From: an uncultured Acinetobacter sp.
Lineage (GTDB): Bacteria; Cyanobacteriota; Vampirovibrionia; Gastranaerophilales; Gastranaerophilaceae
DNA: 25,141 nt
NCBI GenBank assembly: GCA_946623365.1
Contig: CAMORE010000012.1
Location: forward strand, 1 to 25,141
Direction: 5' to 3'
Both the position numbers and the translations under genes were made by a program. The notes below the pieces were generated by a model. It ran no database searches and was not told the DNA's origin. It saw only the letters and a list, made by a program, of their open reading frames with translations. Below, one piece after another: positions 7,506-15,761 of the stretch (positions within the stretch are counted from its first letter, which is position 1; each line of letters starts with the position of its first letter).

Positions 7506-8609
7506 ATGGCAACAATACAAAAACGTACTAAGAAAGACGGAACAGTTACTTATAAAGCAGTTATAAGGGTTAAAGGATACCCTACTATGACTGCTACATT
7601 TGAGAAAAAAACACAAGCTACACAATGGATAGGTGAACATGAGCCATTGATGAAAGCAGGAAAACATATTACAGACTATGAAGCAAAAAAGCATACTTTA
7701 AATGAGCTGATAGACCGTTATATTGCGTTTGAACTTCCCAAAAGAAAACCTGCGGACCATCAAAAATATAAAATGCAGCTTGAATGGTGGAAACAACATA
7801 TAGGTAAATACTTATTATCAAAAATCACACCTGCATTATTATCAGAGTGTAAGGAAACATTAATTACAGAACAAAGTCCAAAACCAAAAGCAGGGCATAA
7901 AACAAGAAGTGGTGCAACTGCTAACAGATATATGGCTTGTTTATCTATTGTTTTATCAATTGCAGCTAAAGAATGGGGTTGGATTGATGAAAATCCTATG
8001 TTAAAGGTAAGTAAGTTTACAGAAGTTGCAAAGCAAGATAGATTTTTAAGTCCTGATGAAATCAACAAGGTATTGCAGGCATGCCTGCAGTTTGACTTAA
8101 AAGGTGAAAACTATAACAATGAAACATATTTATTTGTGTTAATAGCTCTATCAACCGGTGCAAGATATTCTGAAATTCATACTTTAAGGTGGCAAAATGT
8201 GGATTTTAAAAATAAACAATTTTACTTTATGAACACAAAAAATGGTGAAAATCGTGGTGTGCCAATGTCTGATAAGGTTTATAAAGAGTTAAAAGAATTT
8301 CAAAAAGTCCGTAATATCAATAGTGATTATATTTTTACTACTAAAAATGGTAGGAAATTAATAGATATGCGTGTAAGGTTCTATAAGGTTCTCGAAGTTG
8401 CCGATATTAATTGCAGATTTCACGATTTAAGGCATACAGTAGCAAGCCATATTGCAATGAATGGTGGCAGTTTGTTAGATATAGCGCAAGTCACAGGACA
8501 TAAAACCATGCAAATGGTTAAGAGGTATTCACATCTAACCCAAAAGCATACTGCTGAATTGTTGCAAAACACGACTGATGAAATGTTTAGTGAGGTAAAC
8601 ACAAAATGA
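7506..8609 (+). CDS. int: Tyrosine recombinase / phage integrase
   Basis: This 367-residue integrase has the usual three parts: an N-terminal arm-binding region (residues 1-60, KKDGTVTYKAVIRVKG), a SAM-like core-binding domain (about 65-175) and a C-terminal catalytic domain. Catalytic residues are visible: R220 (TGARYSE), K245 (TKNG), H306 and R309 (HDLRH), H332 (TGHK) and nucleophile Y341 (KRYSHL). It would insert and excise the element at the tRNA-Phe 3' end, cutting in the core repeat 230 bp upstream. A perfect 16-bp palindrome (8074-8089) lies inside the gene. The stop overlaps the next start by ATGA, so both are translated together. Confidence 0.96.
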   Translation: MATIQKRTKKDGTVTYKAVIRVKGYPTMTATFEKKTQATQWIGEHEPLMKAGKHITDYEAKKHTLNELIDRYIAFELPKRKPADHQKYKMQLEWWKQHIGKYLLSKITPALLSECKETLITEQSPKPKAGHKTRSGATANRYMACLSIVLSIAAKEWGWIDENPMLKVSKFTEVAKQDRFLSPDEINKVLQACLQFDLKGENYNNETYLFVLIALSTGARYSEIHTLRWQNVDFKNKQFYFMNTKNGENRGVPMSDKVYKELKEFQKVRNINSDYIFTTKNGRKLIDMRVRFYKVLEVADINCRFHDLRHTVASHIAMNGGSLLDIAQVTGHKTMQMVKRYSHLTQKHTAELLQNTTDEMFSEVNTK

Positions 8610-9559
8610 ATCCATACAAAATAGAATATAATTTACTAAAATTAAAAAGACAATTATTAACAACAACTGACATTGAACAACTTGAAGAACATACACTTGA
8701 AACAATGTCCTATATATATGACACTGATTGTTTGAGAAAAGAATTTGAAAAGAAAGTAGAAAACTTTCTTGCCGAATATAAAAATCAAAATCGTAAAGAT
8801 GTTATCAAACAAGTATATATTAAAATTCAGCAGACAAATACAAGTATTATTAAGAATGGCATAATTAAATATAGTGATAATAATGCAACTTATACAAATT
8901 TTGACAATAAAGAAATATTTAATATATTTGAAAATCCAAATTTATATTTTTTCCCTTCAACTTATTTTGCAAAAAATAATGAAAAACCTTTTAAAGTTCA
9001 AGAGGACATAAGACATTTTTATAAATATATAGACCCTCGTTTTAGTTTAAATATAATGCAACATATAGATGTAAAAAGTGAAAAATTCCCCAATGCTAAT
9101 TTTAGCGAAATCGTTTATTATGATGATGTTGCTTTTTATATTTGTTCAAAATCACATTTAAATCCTTTTCATAAAAAAGGCACAATTGGTTTTGATGAAG
9201 CTTTTATTGCGAGTGCTTTATGTGAAGTTATAGCAGAATTGAGCAAATTACAGTTTGTTGATGAATCTGCAAAACAAGAAGATGAAAAATTACCGAGAAA
9301 AAACAATTTTTTATCTGAAGCTTGTTTATCAATGCTTGACGATATAAGAAGAATCCCATCAGATAAAAGAAATGGCATCAAAACACTAACAGATTTATTA
9401 ACATTTTTATATCCACACAAAGAAGATACTAAAAATGATGAATCTAAGGCAGCACAAATTTGCAAAAAATTAGGGTATTTGATTCCAGAAGTGTATACAA
9501 ATGCGGGACCAGCAAGAAAATTATTTATAATAGTAGAGAATTTTCCATTTGTATATTAG
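8606..9559 (+). CDS. Unknown protein coupled to integrase
   Basis: A 317-residue protein whose ATG overlaps the integrase stop (ATGA), so it is almost certainly co-translated. The N-terminal 80 residues are predicted helical and charged (LLKLKRQLLTTTDIEQLEEH, later FLAEYKNQNRKD). A middle section is rich in aromatic residues (NPNLYFFPSTYF, IRHFYKYID) and the C-terminal third is helical with Lys/Glu. I find no nuclease, ATPase or transmembrane motif. Position right behind int suggests an integration accessory factor or a cargo gene such as a defence or superinfection function; neither is shown. The family is not recognised. Confidence 0.7.
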   Translation: MNPYKIEYNLLKLKRQLLTTTDIEQLEEHTLETMSYIYDTDCLRKEFEKKVENFLAEYKNQNRKDVIKQVYIKIQQTNTSIIKNGIIKYSDNNATYTNFDNKEIFNIFENPNLYFFPSTYFAKNNEKPFKVQEDIRHFYKYIDPRFSLNIMQHIDVKSEKFPNANFSEIVYYDDVAFYICSKSHLNPFHKKGTIGFDEAFIASALCEVIAELSKLQFVDESAKQEDEKLPRKNNFLSEACLSMLDDIRRIPSDKRNGIKTLTDLLTFLYPHKEDTKNDESKAAQICKKLGYLIPEVYTNAGPARKLFIIVENFPFVY

Positions 9560-9632
9560 ATTTTTTAGGGGATTTCTAAGGGTTTTCTAAGGTTATACTA
9601 TGAACCTCCATATTGTAATATACGATTATAAA

Positions 9633-9656
9633 CTTTTATACGCGTAATACAAAGTT
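9633..9656. promoter_or_regulatory. Imperfect palindrome upstream of the excisionase-like gene
   Basis: ACTTTTATACGCG followed by TAATACAAAGT forms an imperfect 24-bp palindrome centred on TACGCGTA, about 32 bp before the next start codon. It is a plausible operator for repressor or excisionase. CGCG is rare in this AT-rich DNA. Confidence 0.35.
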
Positions 9657-9687
9657 TACAAGATATTACAAAAAGTGAGGTAAATGT

Positions 9688-9927
9688 ATGTTAAAACAAG
9701 AGCAAATCGCTACAATTCCTGAAACAGTTCAAAATATTGGAATGATACCATTAGCACAATGGAATAAATATTTTGCTTATCCTTCATCTGGCACTCTTAG
9801 ACAAATGATATTTCATAACAAATATGGAATAAATAAGATAGTAACAAAATTGGGTGGCCGTATTTATATTAAGGTCGCAGATTTCTTTAATTGGCTTAAT
9901 GAACAAGATCAACAAGAAGCTGTATAG
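9688..9927 (+). CDS. Excisionase-like / small DNA-binding protein
   Basis: The protein has 79 residues. The pattern IPLAQWNKYFAYPSSGTLRQMIFHNKYGI followed by VTKLGGRIYIKVADFFNWLNEQ (here given in pieces) resembles small winged-helix proteins of phages and integrative elements used as excisionases or MerR/AlpA-like regulators: 'W..Y..yP..g.LR' recognition helix and 'G.RiyIkv..F..Wl' wing. A GAGG ribosome site lies 7 bp upstream. It would bend DNA at the att arms or activate the element. Assignment is from pattern recognition, with the family position between Xis and AlpA uncertain. Confidence 0.68.
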   Translation: MLKQEQIATIPETVQNIGMIPLAQWNKYFAYPSSGTLRQMIFHNKYGINKIVTKLGGRIYIKVADFFNWLNEQDQQEAV

Positions 9928-9938
9928 TGGGGTGGCTT

Positions 9939-10043
9939 ATGATAGATAATAAAAAAGCTGCAATTAATGCAGCAATCAAACTCTATGCCTCTATTATACC
10001 AGTACATAAGCATATTTGCAAGTATTTAGGAGGTAGTGATTAA
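9939..10043 (+). CDS. 34-aa small protein, coupled to the next gene
   Basis: ATG at 9939, preceded by GGGGTGG, encodes 34 residues (MIDNKKAAINAAIKLYAS, then IIPVHKHICKYLGGSD). Its stop overlaps the next start as TAATG and its final codons contain AGGAGG, the ribosome site of the downstream gene. This arrangement is typical of coupled phage genes. Function unknown. Confidence 0.5.
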   Translation: MIDNKKAAINAAIKLYASIIPVHKHICKYLGGSD

Positions 10044-10729
10044 TGGAATATGCACAAATCCCCACAAATTTACTAATTGGTGATTATTCGGATGCGGAAA
10101 TTTTATCAATTGTTAAATATCAATTGTTATATTCTTCGCTCGAAAATATACCAACAAGCAAAATTTTGAACAGATTTTTAACGAAAAAACAACAAAATTT
10201 AGTAAAAATTTATGTTGCTGATATAAATTCGTGGGTACAAAAAGACATCGAAAAAGTAAATAAAAAAAGAGATAGAAACGGTCGATACTATCAAAAAACA
10301 AAGGTTTCAGAAGTTAGTCAAGAAAAAATTAAGACGTCTTATAAGCCGTCCGACAGTCGCCCTAATAAATTAATAAATAAAGAAGATATAGTAATTAAGA
10401 CGTCCGATAAGACGACTTACAATGAAATATTATCAGCACATAAAAAAGTATATGAATACGAACTTGCTACAGATGATAAAATTAACGCTGTCATTTCTTA
10501 CTGGATAAAAAAAGATGAAAAAATTACATCACATATAGAAGATGTCTTTTTATACTTCAAAAATCATTATCGCTTTAAGAATGCAGATAAAACAAAACCA
10601 AGCAAGAAATGGTTATTTGCTGATAAAAACAATTATTTTGAAGTATTGGATGAATACAAAACAGAAAATGTATCACCTTATGAAAATCCTCTTGCTGATG
10701 AAATGAAAAGATATTTAGAGGAGGAATAA
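10043..10729 (+). CDS. Putative replication protein (initiator or helicase-loader-like)
   Basis: The 228-residue protein is charged, with a short N-terminal domain (IPTNLLIGDYSDAEILSIVKYQ) that resembles the start of phage replication-initiation/DnaD-like proteins ('y..ip..ll......ei..i'), a low-complexity Lys/Ser/Thr linker (about residues 85-135) and a C-terminal helical domain containing IEDVFLYFKNHYRF and WLFADKNNYFEVLDEY, similar in spacing to DnaD C-domains. The linker is encoded by two pairs of 12-bp repeats (10333-10356 and 10399-10422), a layout like origins placed within phage initiator genes. The primase gene follows 2 bp later. No catalytic motif is visible; the family is uncertain. 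Confidence 0.6.
   Translation: MEYAQIPTNLLIGDYSDAEILSIVKYQLLYSSLENIPTSKILNRFLTKKQQNLVKIYVADINSWVQKDIEKVNKKRDRNGRYYQKTKVSEVSQEKIKTSYKPSDSRPNKLINKEDIVIKTSDKTTYNEILSAHKKVYEYELATDDKINAVISYWIKKDEKITSHIEDVFLYFKNHYRFKNADKTKPSKKWLFADKNNYFEVLDEYKTENVSPYENPLADEMKRYLEEE
10333..10422. repeat. Two pairs of tandem 12-bp iteron-like repeats within the rep-like gene
   Basis: Units: GACGTCTTATAA (10333-10344), GCCGTCCGACAG (10345-10356), GACGTCCGATAA (10399-10410), GACGACTTACAA (10411-10422). Units within a pair are directly adjacent and the pairs are 42 bp apart. The first unit includes the palindrome TAAGACGTCTTA. Each unit is four codons long, so protein repeats (TSYK, PSDS, TSDK, TTYN) accompany the DNA repeats. 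Confidence 0.55.
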
Positions 10730-10731
10730 GG

Positions 10732-11523
10732 ATGTATAGAATGTATGCAATGCTAGACAGTGATGTAAAAGATAAACAGTATAGAGAAATTCTTGCAAAA
10801 AATAATCATGAAAAATTCGAAAAAGCTAGAGAACTAAACAAGCAACATTTTGCTATATTCCATACATTTAATGAAATTGAGGGAAAACAAAGACTTGCTA
10901 AAAATGTTACAAAAGTAAACTACTGGGCTGCTGATATAGATGGCGGTAACAAAGAAGAACAACTAAAACTTATAGATAACCAAGCTTTAAAACCAAGCGT
11001 TATAATTGAAAGTAAAAATGGTTATCACACTTACTATAAAGCAAAAAATGGTACAATTGAAAATTATCATAAAATCGTAAGTGGTATTATAGACAAACTC
11101 AAAGCCGACCCCTCGGCAAAAGACCCTTCAAGGCTTTTACGCGTTCCTGGATTTTACCACTGGAAAGACCCAAACGACCCTTTTTTAGTTAAAGTTTATT
11201 CTTCAAATAATAATGTTTATGATGAAGATGTAATGCTTTATTACTTTGCTAAAAAAGAAAAAGAAAAAAAAAGAAAGCAAGCATATAATATAAGCAAAAC
11301 AGAATATACAAACCCGGATAACTGGGAGAAAATATTTAAAATAAGTAATATTTGCAAAGGTGAACGCAACAACTATATGTATTGGATATTACGCAGATTA
11401 GAAGATAGTAAATGTTCAAATGCTGATATCAGATACATTATAGAGGGTATTAATAAAAAAATAGTTGAACCTTTATCAGATGCTGAAATTAACCAACTTC
11501 TTAGGGGCAGGAGGGTATATTAA
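10732..11523 (+). CDS. Archaeo-eukaryotic-type primase (prim-pol) with PriCT-1 domain
   Basis: A 263-residue protein with the three AEP motifs: motif I DIDGG (D68, D70) for metals, motif II KNGYHTYY (H99), and motif III DPSRLLRVPGF (D131, R134) followed by HWK. The C-terminal segment from GERNNYMYWILRRL (about residue 210) to LSDAEINQLL matches the PriCT-1 domain found after plasmid and phage primases. It would make primers for element replication with the helicase encoded next. The start is preceded by AGGAGG. It overlaps the helicase gene by one base (TAATG). Confidence 0.88.
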   Translation: MYRMYAMLDSDVKDKQYREILAKNNHEKFEKARELNKQHFAIFHTFNEIEGKQRLAKNVTKVNYWAADIDGGNKEEQLKLIDNQALKPSVIIESKNGYHTYYKAKNGTIENYHKIVSGIIDKLKADPSAKDPSRLLRVPGFYHWKDPNDPFLVKVYSSNNNVYDEDVMLYYFAKKEKEKKRKQAYNISKTEYTNPDNWEKIFKISNICKGERNNYMYWILRRLEDSKCSNADIRYIIEGINKKIVEPLSDAEINQLLRGRRVY

Positions 11524-12473
11524 TGACTGCTTCATTACAAGAATACATGAAACTTAATAAAAAAGTTGGTAATTGGGGGATATCATACTTAGATTACAAA
11601 TTAAAAGGAATATATCAAGGTGGCTTATATCTTATAGGTGCAAGAAGTGGTGCAGGCAAATCAACACTTGCTGAGTTAATAGCAGTAACAAACGCTAATA
11701 ATGGTGTAATTGTAACTTTAATTTCTCTTGAAAATTTTGAAGGCGATATGCAGCTAAAAATAGGATATTACAAATATAAAAAACTTACCGGCAATGTTGA
11801 ACTGGATATTAATGACTGGTACAGTGGTAACTTTAATGTTGATGAACAAGCACTTGCTAGTACTGAATTGTATGTTAAAGAAAAAATGAAAAATATAAAC
11901 CTTATAACAAGACCCTCAAAAGGTTTTACTGTTGAAGATTTAAAAGAAACTATTACAGATGCAAAAGCCAATCATAATTCTGAATTAGTTATAATCGACC
12001 ACTTAGACTATTTTGATAAAGCAGGAAGAGAAAGCGACAACGAACACATGACAATGCTCATGAACGAAATAAGGGAAGCACAATATGCTTTAAAACTTCC
12101 AGTAATTGCGATATCACATTTACGCAAAAATGGTGATAAAGCTTGTATAGTGCCAAGTATGGATGAATTTATAGGAAGTTCAAACAAAGTCAAACAGGCA
12201 ACTACAGTAATATTATTTGCGCCTGATGAAACAACAAATATTAATCGTGTAGGCACACTTGATGATAGATTGAGGAGTACGTGGTGCTGTATAAGAAAAA
12301 ATAGGGTCGGTGGAGTTGATAATACAGTAGGACGTATTGAGTATGACACGAGAACTTGCTCATATACTGATTTTTGGTGTGAACATAAGATTGAGTTCTA
12401 TGGCACTAAAATAAGTGAAAATATTGTTAACACAAGTAAAAAATATAAGGAGAAAAAAGATGTCAATTATTAA
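11523..12473 (+). CDS. DnaB-like replicative helicase (RecA fold)
   Basis: The 316-residue ATPase corresponds to the C-terminal RecA-like domain of DnaB/SF4 helicases without the DnaB N-terminal domain. The Walker A loop GARSGAGKST (K46) follows GGLYLI. The Walker B strand LVIIDHLDYF (D159) is followed by the DnaB-type VIAISHLRKNGD sensor region and a C-terminal IRKNRVGG segment close to the usual arginine-finger 'iaKqRnG' site. It likely unwinds element DNA at its origin together with the AEP primase; the pair resembles satellites and plasmids that replicate without host DnaB loading (inference). Confidence 0.88.
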   Translation: MTASLQEYMKLNKKVGNWGISYLDYKLKGIYQGGLYLIGARSGAGKSTLAELIAVTNANNGVIVTLISLENFEGDMQLKIGYYKYKKLTGNVELDINDWYSGNFNVDEQALASTELYVKEKMKNINLITRPSKGFTVEDLKETITDAKANHNSELVIIDHLDYFDKAGRESDNEHMTMLMNEIREAQYALKLPVIAISHLRKNGDKACIVPSMDEFIGSSNKVKQATTVILFAPDETTNINRVGTLDDRLRSTWCCIRKNRVGGVDNTVGRIEYDTRTCSYTDFWCEHKIEFYGTKISENIVNTSKKYKEKKDVNY

Positions 12474-12708
12474 AACAATTTGTGAAGAGAATTCAACTGA
12501 TTTTGATAGAGAAGTTCAAAAACATTTAGACAATGGTTTTACAATCTTAAACACATTCAGTGGTATTCACACATATAATGGTGGTTCAGCTACATATCAC
12601 ATTTTTACAGCGATTATGTTGCAAGATGATGACACACAAAGGATTAATGAGGGTGTGAAATGGATAAAAGAAACAGAACCGCAAGAAATCGGAGGCAACA
12701 ATGATTAA
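12460..12708 (+). CDS. Small DUF1737-like protein
   Basis: The chosen ATG at 12460 has AAGGAG 7 bp upstream and overlaps the helicase stop by 14 bp; an in-frame ATG at 12415 lies inside the helicase gene without a ribosome site. The 82 residues contain FDREVQKHLDNGFTILNTF and YHIFTAIML, resembling small phage DUF1737-type proteins ('fe..V...l..Gw.l.......y.q.lv'). Function unknown. Confidence 0.62.
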   Translation: MSIIKTICEENSTDFDREVQKHLDNGFTILNTFSGIHTYNGGSATYHIFTAIMLQDDDTQRINEGVKWIKETEPQEIGGNND

Positions 12709-12805
12709 CAATTTATATTACAAACTACTAGACAAAATATTTAATTCACGAATATATCAAGTTTTATTAAGAGATTATAAAAACTATATAAAAGAAATGA
12801 GGTAG
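12701..12805 (+). CDS. 34-aa small protein
   Basis: ATG at 12701 overlaps the stop of the preceding gene (AATGATTAA) and has GGAGG at 12691-12695. It encodes MINNLYYKLLDKIFN and then a basic, Tyr-rich tail ending YIKEMR. The next ATG is 4 bp after its stop. Coupling on both sides supports real translation; function unknown. Confidence 0.5.
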   Translation: MINNLYYKLLDKIFNSRIYQVLLRDYKNYIKEMR

Positions 12806-12809
12806 GGAA

Positions 12810-12998
12810 ATGAAAACACTAAAAACAGAATTAAAACAAAGATTTTTATTGTTATTGAGCAGGATTATAAAGCCAATATTACAAGTATTAATCAATCTTG
12901 CAAAATATATTGAAGCAGAGTTTAAAGCAAGTGCAAATGAAGAACTAAAAGAAGTGTTATTAAAGAAAAAAGAAAGGACATTCAGGCATGGGCGTTAA
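12810..12998 (+). CDS. 62-aa small amphipathic protein
   Basis: The start at 12810 follows GAGGTAGGG. The protein has a hydrophobic helix (FLLLLSRIIKPILQVLINLA, residues about 12-31) followed by a charged helix (EELKEVLLKKKERTF). It could be membrane-associated or a helical partner. Its stop overlaps the start of the tape-measure-like gene by 11 bp, so translation is coupled. No family recognised. Confidence 0.55.
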   Translation: MKTLKTELKQRFLLLLSRIIKPILQVLINLAKYIEAEFKASANEELKEVLLKKKERTFRHGR

Positions 12999-14670
12999 TA
13001 TTGGAGATCTGTTTACTATTGGATTTGATTCAAAAGGCTTAAAAGAATTTGCTGAAAAGTTAAAGAAAACAAAAAAAGAACTGGACGAAACCGAAGATAA
13101 AATAGAAAAAATGGAACAAGCACAAGAAAATTTAACAAGTGCTACTGATAAAGCTACAAAATCGGAAGAAAAAAACAAAAAAGCTTTAGAAAATACCGGG
13201 GATGAATTAGAAGAAACAAAAGAAAAAGCGCAAGAACTAAAGAAAGAAATTGAATCAATGTCTAATAGTACTTCAGGACAAGTTTTAAAGCTTCAAAATA
13301 ATTTTACAAAACTTGCAGGAACTATTGGAAAACTAACAATATTAGGGTTATCTTTAAAACAAAGTTTAGATTTATACGAAAAGGGAGAGCAATTAGATTT
13401 ACTGTCAAAAAAAACAGGAATTGCAGTAGAACAAATTCAAAAGCTGGGTAGTGTAGTAACACGTTTTGGAGGCTCTACGGAAGATATTACATCTTCTCTT
13501 CAAGCACTTAATACAAATGAGGGCAGACAAAAAGCTGTTAGTATGGGTGTAGCCATATCAAATAACCCTGAAAAGACTCTAGAAAACATTGCAAGAAAGA
13601 TGGAAACATTAAAATCTGATGTTCAAAAATTCCAATTTGCGGAATCTTTAGGACTTGATGAAGGTACTACAAGGCTTTTAATAGAGGGCGTTCAAAGATA
13701 TAGAGAGGAGTTAAAACGAACCGATAAATACAAACTCTATGCAAAAGAAGATATAGAGCGCATGCGAGATTACAGGCAGGTACAAGCCGATATAAAACAG
13801 AATGTAAGCGATATACAAGGAACTATAGCAAAAACACTTTTACCCGGAATGATAAAATTCAATAAAACAATACGTAGTGTGAGTGATTGGGCGGTTGAAC
13901 ATGAAGGAGCAGTAAAAATAGCAACTATATTTGTAGTAATAACTACAGCAATTAAGGGAACCATTGCAGCACTTAAAGCATTGAAAGCAGTCGGAACTAC
14001 TGCATTTGGTTGGGCACTGGTTATAACCGGAGTTATTGCATATTTACAAGACTTATATACATTTATTAATGGCGGTGAAAGTGTTCTGGGTAAATTATGG
14101 GAGTCATGGGGATATGATTTAGAACAGATTAGACATGGATTTGAGGTATGGGGAGAAAGAATAAAAAGATGGTGGAATAATTTTCTTTCATTTTTTGATA
14201 AAAACAGAACATTCCAAATAGATCCTATTCAAGAATCCGTAATAAAACCACTAAACATTAAAGATATTGAGAAATACAACAAGAATAGATTAAACAAAGA
14301 GAATGAAGATTTATCAAAAAGTCTGGAAGGCAGAGAGTTGACTATTTCAGCAGGAAGAAAAAATATATTTACTGCTGTTAGTGATTATATAGCGACAAAA
14401 AACGCTTTAAATAACGCACGTTACACTATTAATAAAGCAAATAACAATCCTCTTAATTCTGTTCCGCAAGGTGCAATACAAAATTATAATTCTACAATAT
14501 CACGCAATGAAAATAACAATCAAAATGCCAAAAATATTAATACGGCAAATAATAATCAACGTACTACAAATATCGGCACTATAAACATTCAAACACAAGC
14601 GACAAGCGGTGCGGAAGTGGCTAGAGATATACAAAACATCAGTCAATTTGATGATGGCATAGTAGCATGA
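12988..14670 (+). CDS. Phage tail tape-measure-like protein
   Basis: The 560-residue protein starts with GVNIGDLFTIGFDSKGLKEF, then a long coiled coil (about residues 18-95, Lys/Glu heptads), a helical region with LYEKGEQLDLLSKKTGIAVE (typical of TP901-type tape measures, 'l..ls..tGis...l'), hydrophobic segments at about 309-330 and 340-356 (KIATIFVVITTAIKG; WALVITGVIAYL), a Trp-rich stretch, an Asn-rich linker, and a C-terminal NIGTINIQTQATSGAEVARD motif common at the ends of phage tail proteins. Tape measures set siphophage tail length and assist DNA injection. This one is short, and no other tail gene accompanies it. Confidence 0.78.
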   Translation: MGVNIGDLFTIGFDSKGLKEFAEKLKKTKKELDETEDKIEKMEQAQENLTSATDKATKSEEKNKKALENTGDELEETKEKAQELKKEIESMSNSTSGQVLKLQNNFTKLAGTIGKLTILGLSLKQSLDLYEKGEQLDLLSKKTGIAVEQIQKLGSVVTRFGGSTEDITSSLQALNTNEGRQKAVSMGVAISNNPEKTLENIARKMETLKSDVQKFQFAESLGLDEGTTRLLIEGVQRYREELKRTDKYKLYAKEDIERMRDYRQVQADIKQNVSDIQGTIAKTLLPGMIKFNKTIRSVSDWAVEHEGAVKIATIFVVITTAIKGTIAALKALKAVGTTAFGWALVITGVIAYLQDLYTFINGGESVLGKLWESWGYDLEQIRHGFEVWGERIKRWWNNFLSFFDKNRTFQIDPIQESVIKPLNIKDIEKYNKNRLNKENEDLSKSLEGRELTISAGRKNIFTAVSDYIATKNALNNARYTINKANNNPLNSVPQGAIQNYNSTISRNENNNQNAKNINTANNNQRTTNIGTINIQTQATSGAEVARDIQNISQFDDGIVA

Positions 14671-14682
14671 GGAGTTTAGATA

Positions 14683-15042
14683 ATGGCAAATAAAAACAAT
14701 TTAAAACCAATACGAACCAAGAACGAAGCGAGAGCAAAAGGCAAAAAAGGCGGTAAAAAATCCGGGGAAGTAAGAAGAGAAAGAAAACAATTAAAAGAAG
14801 AATTATTACTATTACTTTCTACTGGAGATACTCAAAAGAAAATCAGCATTGCATTAATAGAAAAAGCATTGCTAGGTGATATTAGAGCATTTGAAACAAT
14901 TAGAGATACGATTGGAGAAAAACCAACAGACAAGCAGGAAATACGAACTGATACAGTTCCGCAAATTGTAGTTGCGGACCCTGAGATTAAAAAAGAGATT
15001 GATAAATTATTTGAAGATGCAAAAAAATACGAAGGAAGGTAA
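14683..15042 (+). CDS. Small-terminase-like / DNA-binding phage protein
   Basis: This 119-residue basic protein has NEARAKGKKGGKKSGEVRR at the N-terminus and KALLGDIRAFETIRDTIGEKP in the middle. The same layout is widespread in phages and elements of gut Firmicutes, where it lies beside the large terminase and is often annotated as a small terminase or DUF5681-type protein (recollection). Small terminases recognise pac/cos DNA. Here there is no large terminase, which would fit a satellite redirecting a helper's packaging machine. GGAG lies 8 bp upstream; its end overlaps the next gene. Confidence 0.55.
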   Translation: MANKNNLKPIRTKNEARAKGKKGGKKSGEVRRERKQLKEELLLLLSTGDTQKKISIALIEKALLGDIRAFETIRDTIGEKPTDKQEIRTDTVPQIVVADPEIKKEIDKLFEDAKKYEGR

Positions 15043-15493
15043 GCAAAATATTGCTGAAGTAAAAAATAGATTAAAGCTTTATTATGACAGGAGTATTTTT
15101 TTACATAAAACTAAAGAAAGAATTATAGGATTAAAACATAACTTGAAAAATTTACCTCCTGAATATAATACAGACTTAATAAAAGGTATGTATAACATTG
15201 CAATAAAAAATAACATTGAAAAATACGAAAAGCTAAAACCATTCATTGAAGCAGAAACACAGAATATCAAAGCTGCTATAAATCTCTTAAAAAACGAAAA
15301 ATATAAACTAATAATGTATGAAAGATATATTAATCTCAAAGCTTGGAAAGAAATTATATTGTCAATATTTGCAAATAGACCGGATGTGTTAATTGAATAT
15401 AGCAAAAAATATCATTTTTTTATACAAACATGGCATCGTAGAGCAATAAGTCAAATATCAACACAAATAAATAAATTAAACATCAAATTTTAA
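15017..15493 (+). CDS. ArpU/DUF1492-like late transcription regulator
   Basis: The 158-residue protein starts at the internal ATG at 15017, overlapping the previous gene by 26 bp; only a weak GAAG precedes it. Layout resembles ArpU/RinA/DUF1492 phage regulators: an N-terminal helix (LYYDRSIFLHKTKERIIGLKH), a central helix with repeated Ile/Leu, then LLKNEKYKLIMYERYINLKAWKEI, matching the sigma-70 region-4-like 'l.d...r.il..ryi.g..w.eIa' signature, followed by a recognition-helix region ending WHRRAISQIS. Such proteins activate late packaging/structural genes. A strong terminator follows 65 bp downstream. Confidence 0.6.
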   Translation: MQKNTKEGKQNIAEVKNRLKLYYDRSIFLHKTKERIIGLKHNLKNLPPEYNTDLIKGMYNIAIKNNIEKYEKLKPFIEAETQNIKAAINLLKNEKYKLIMYERYINLKAWKEIILSIFANRPDVLIEYSKKYHFFIQTWHRRAISQISTQINKLNIKF

Positions 15494-15558
15494 CACGTAA
15501 ATAATGCCCATTAAGGCGGTTAAAATTTCAAATAGGTATAAACTATCGTCTTTGACAT

Positions 15559-15605
15559 AAAAATCGATTTTAGACATGTTCTCAAGGGCTTAGAATCGAT
15601 TTTTT
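15559..15605. terminator. Bidirectional terminator after the late-gene block
   Basis: An AAAAATCGATT stem (15559-15569) pairs with AATCGATTTTT (15595-15605), extended by a few G-T pairs, with T-run after and A-run before. It ends the rightward operon and could also stop leftward transcripts from the toxin side. Confidence 0.8.
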
Positions 15606-15692
15606 TATTCCGTTGTTAAATCAACGAAAAACAACGATAAAATTTTTATAAGCTTTTACGCAAAATAGTGAGAAATCACGAGAAAATTTTAA

Positions 15693-15706
15693 CCATGCCG
15701 GCATGG
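15693..15706. repeat. Perfect palindrome CCATGCCGGCATGG (copy 1)
   Basis: A 14-bp perfect palindrome in AT-rich DNA. Its 12-bp core CATGCCGGCATG recurs at 17375-17386. Both lie in non-coding DNA flanking the regulatory module. Confidence 0.55.
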
Positions 15707-15761
15707 GTATAAATGGAAATTACAATATTTGAATAATTGTAAATAAAATCAAAAAATCATC

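Noticed and set aside
8074..8089. Perfect 16-bp palindrome TGCAGGCATGCCTGCA inside the integrase gene
   Set aside because: Lies within conserved-looking coding sequence with no second copy or related site; could be chance, so not reported as a site.
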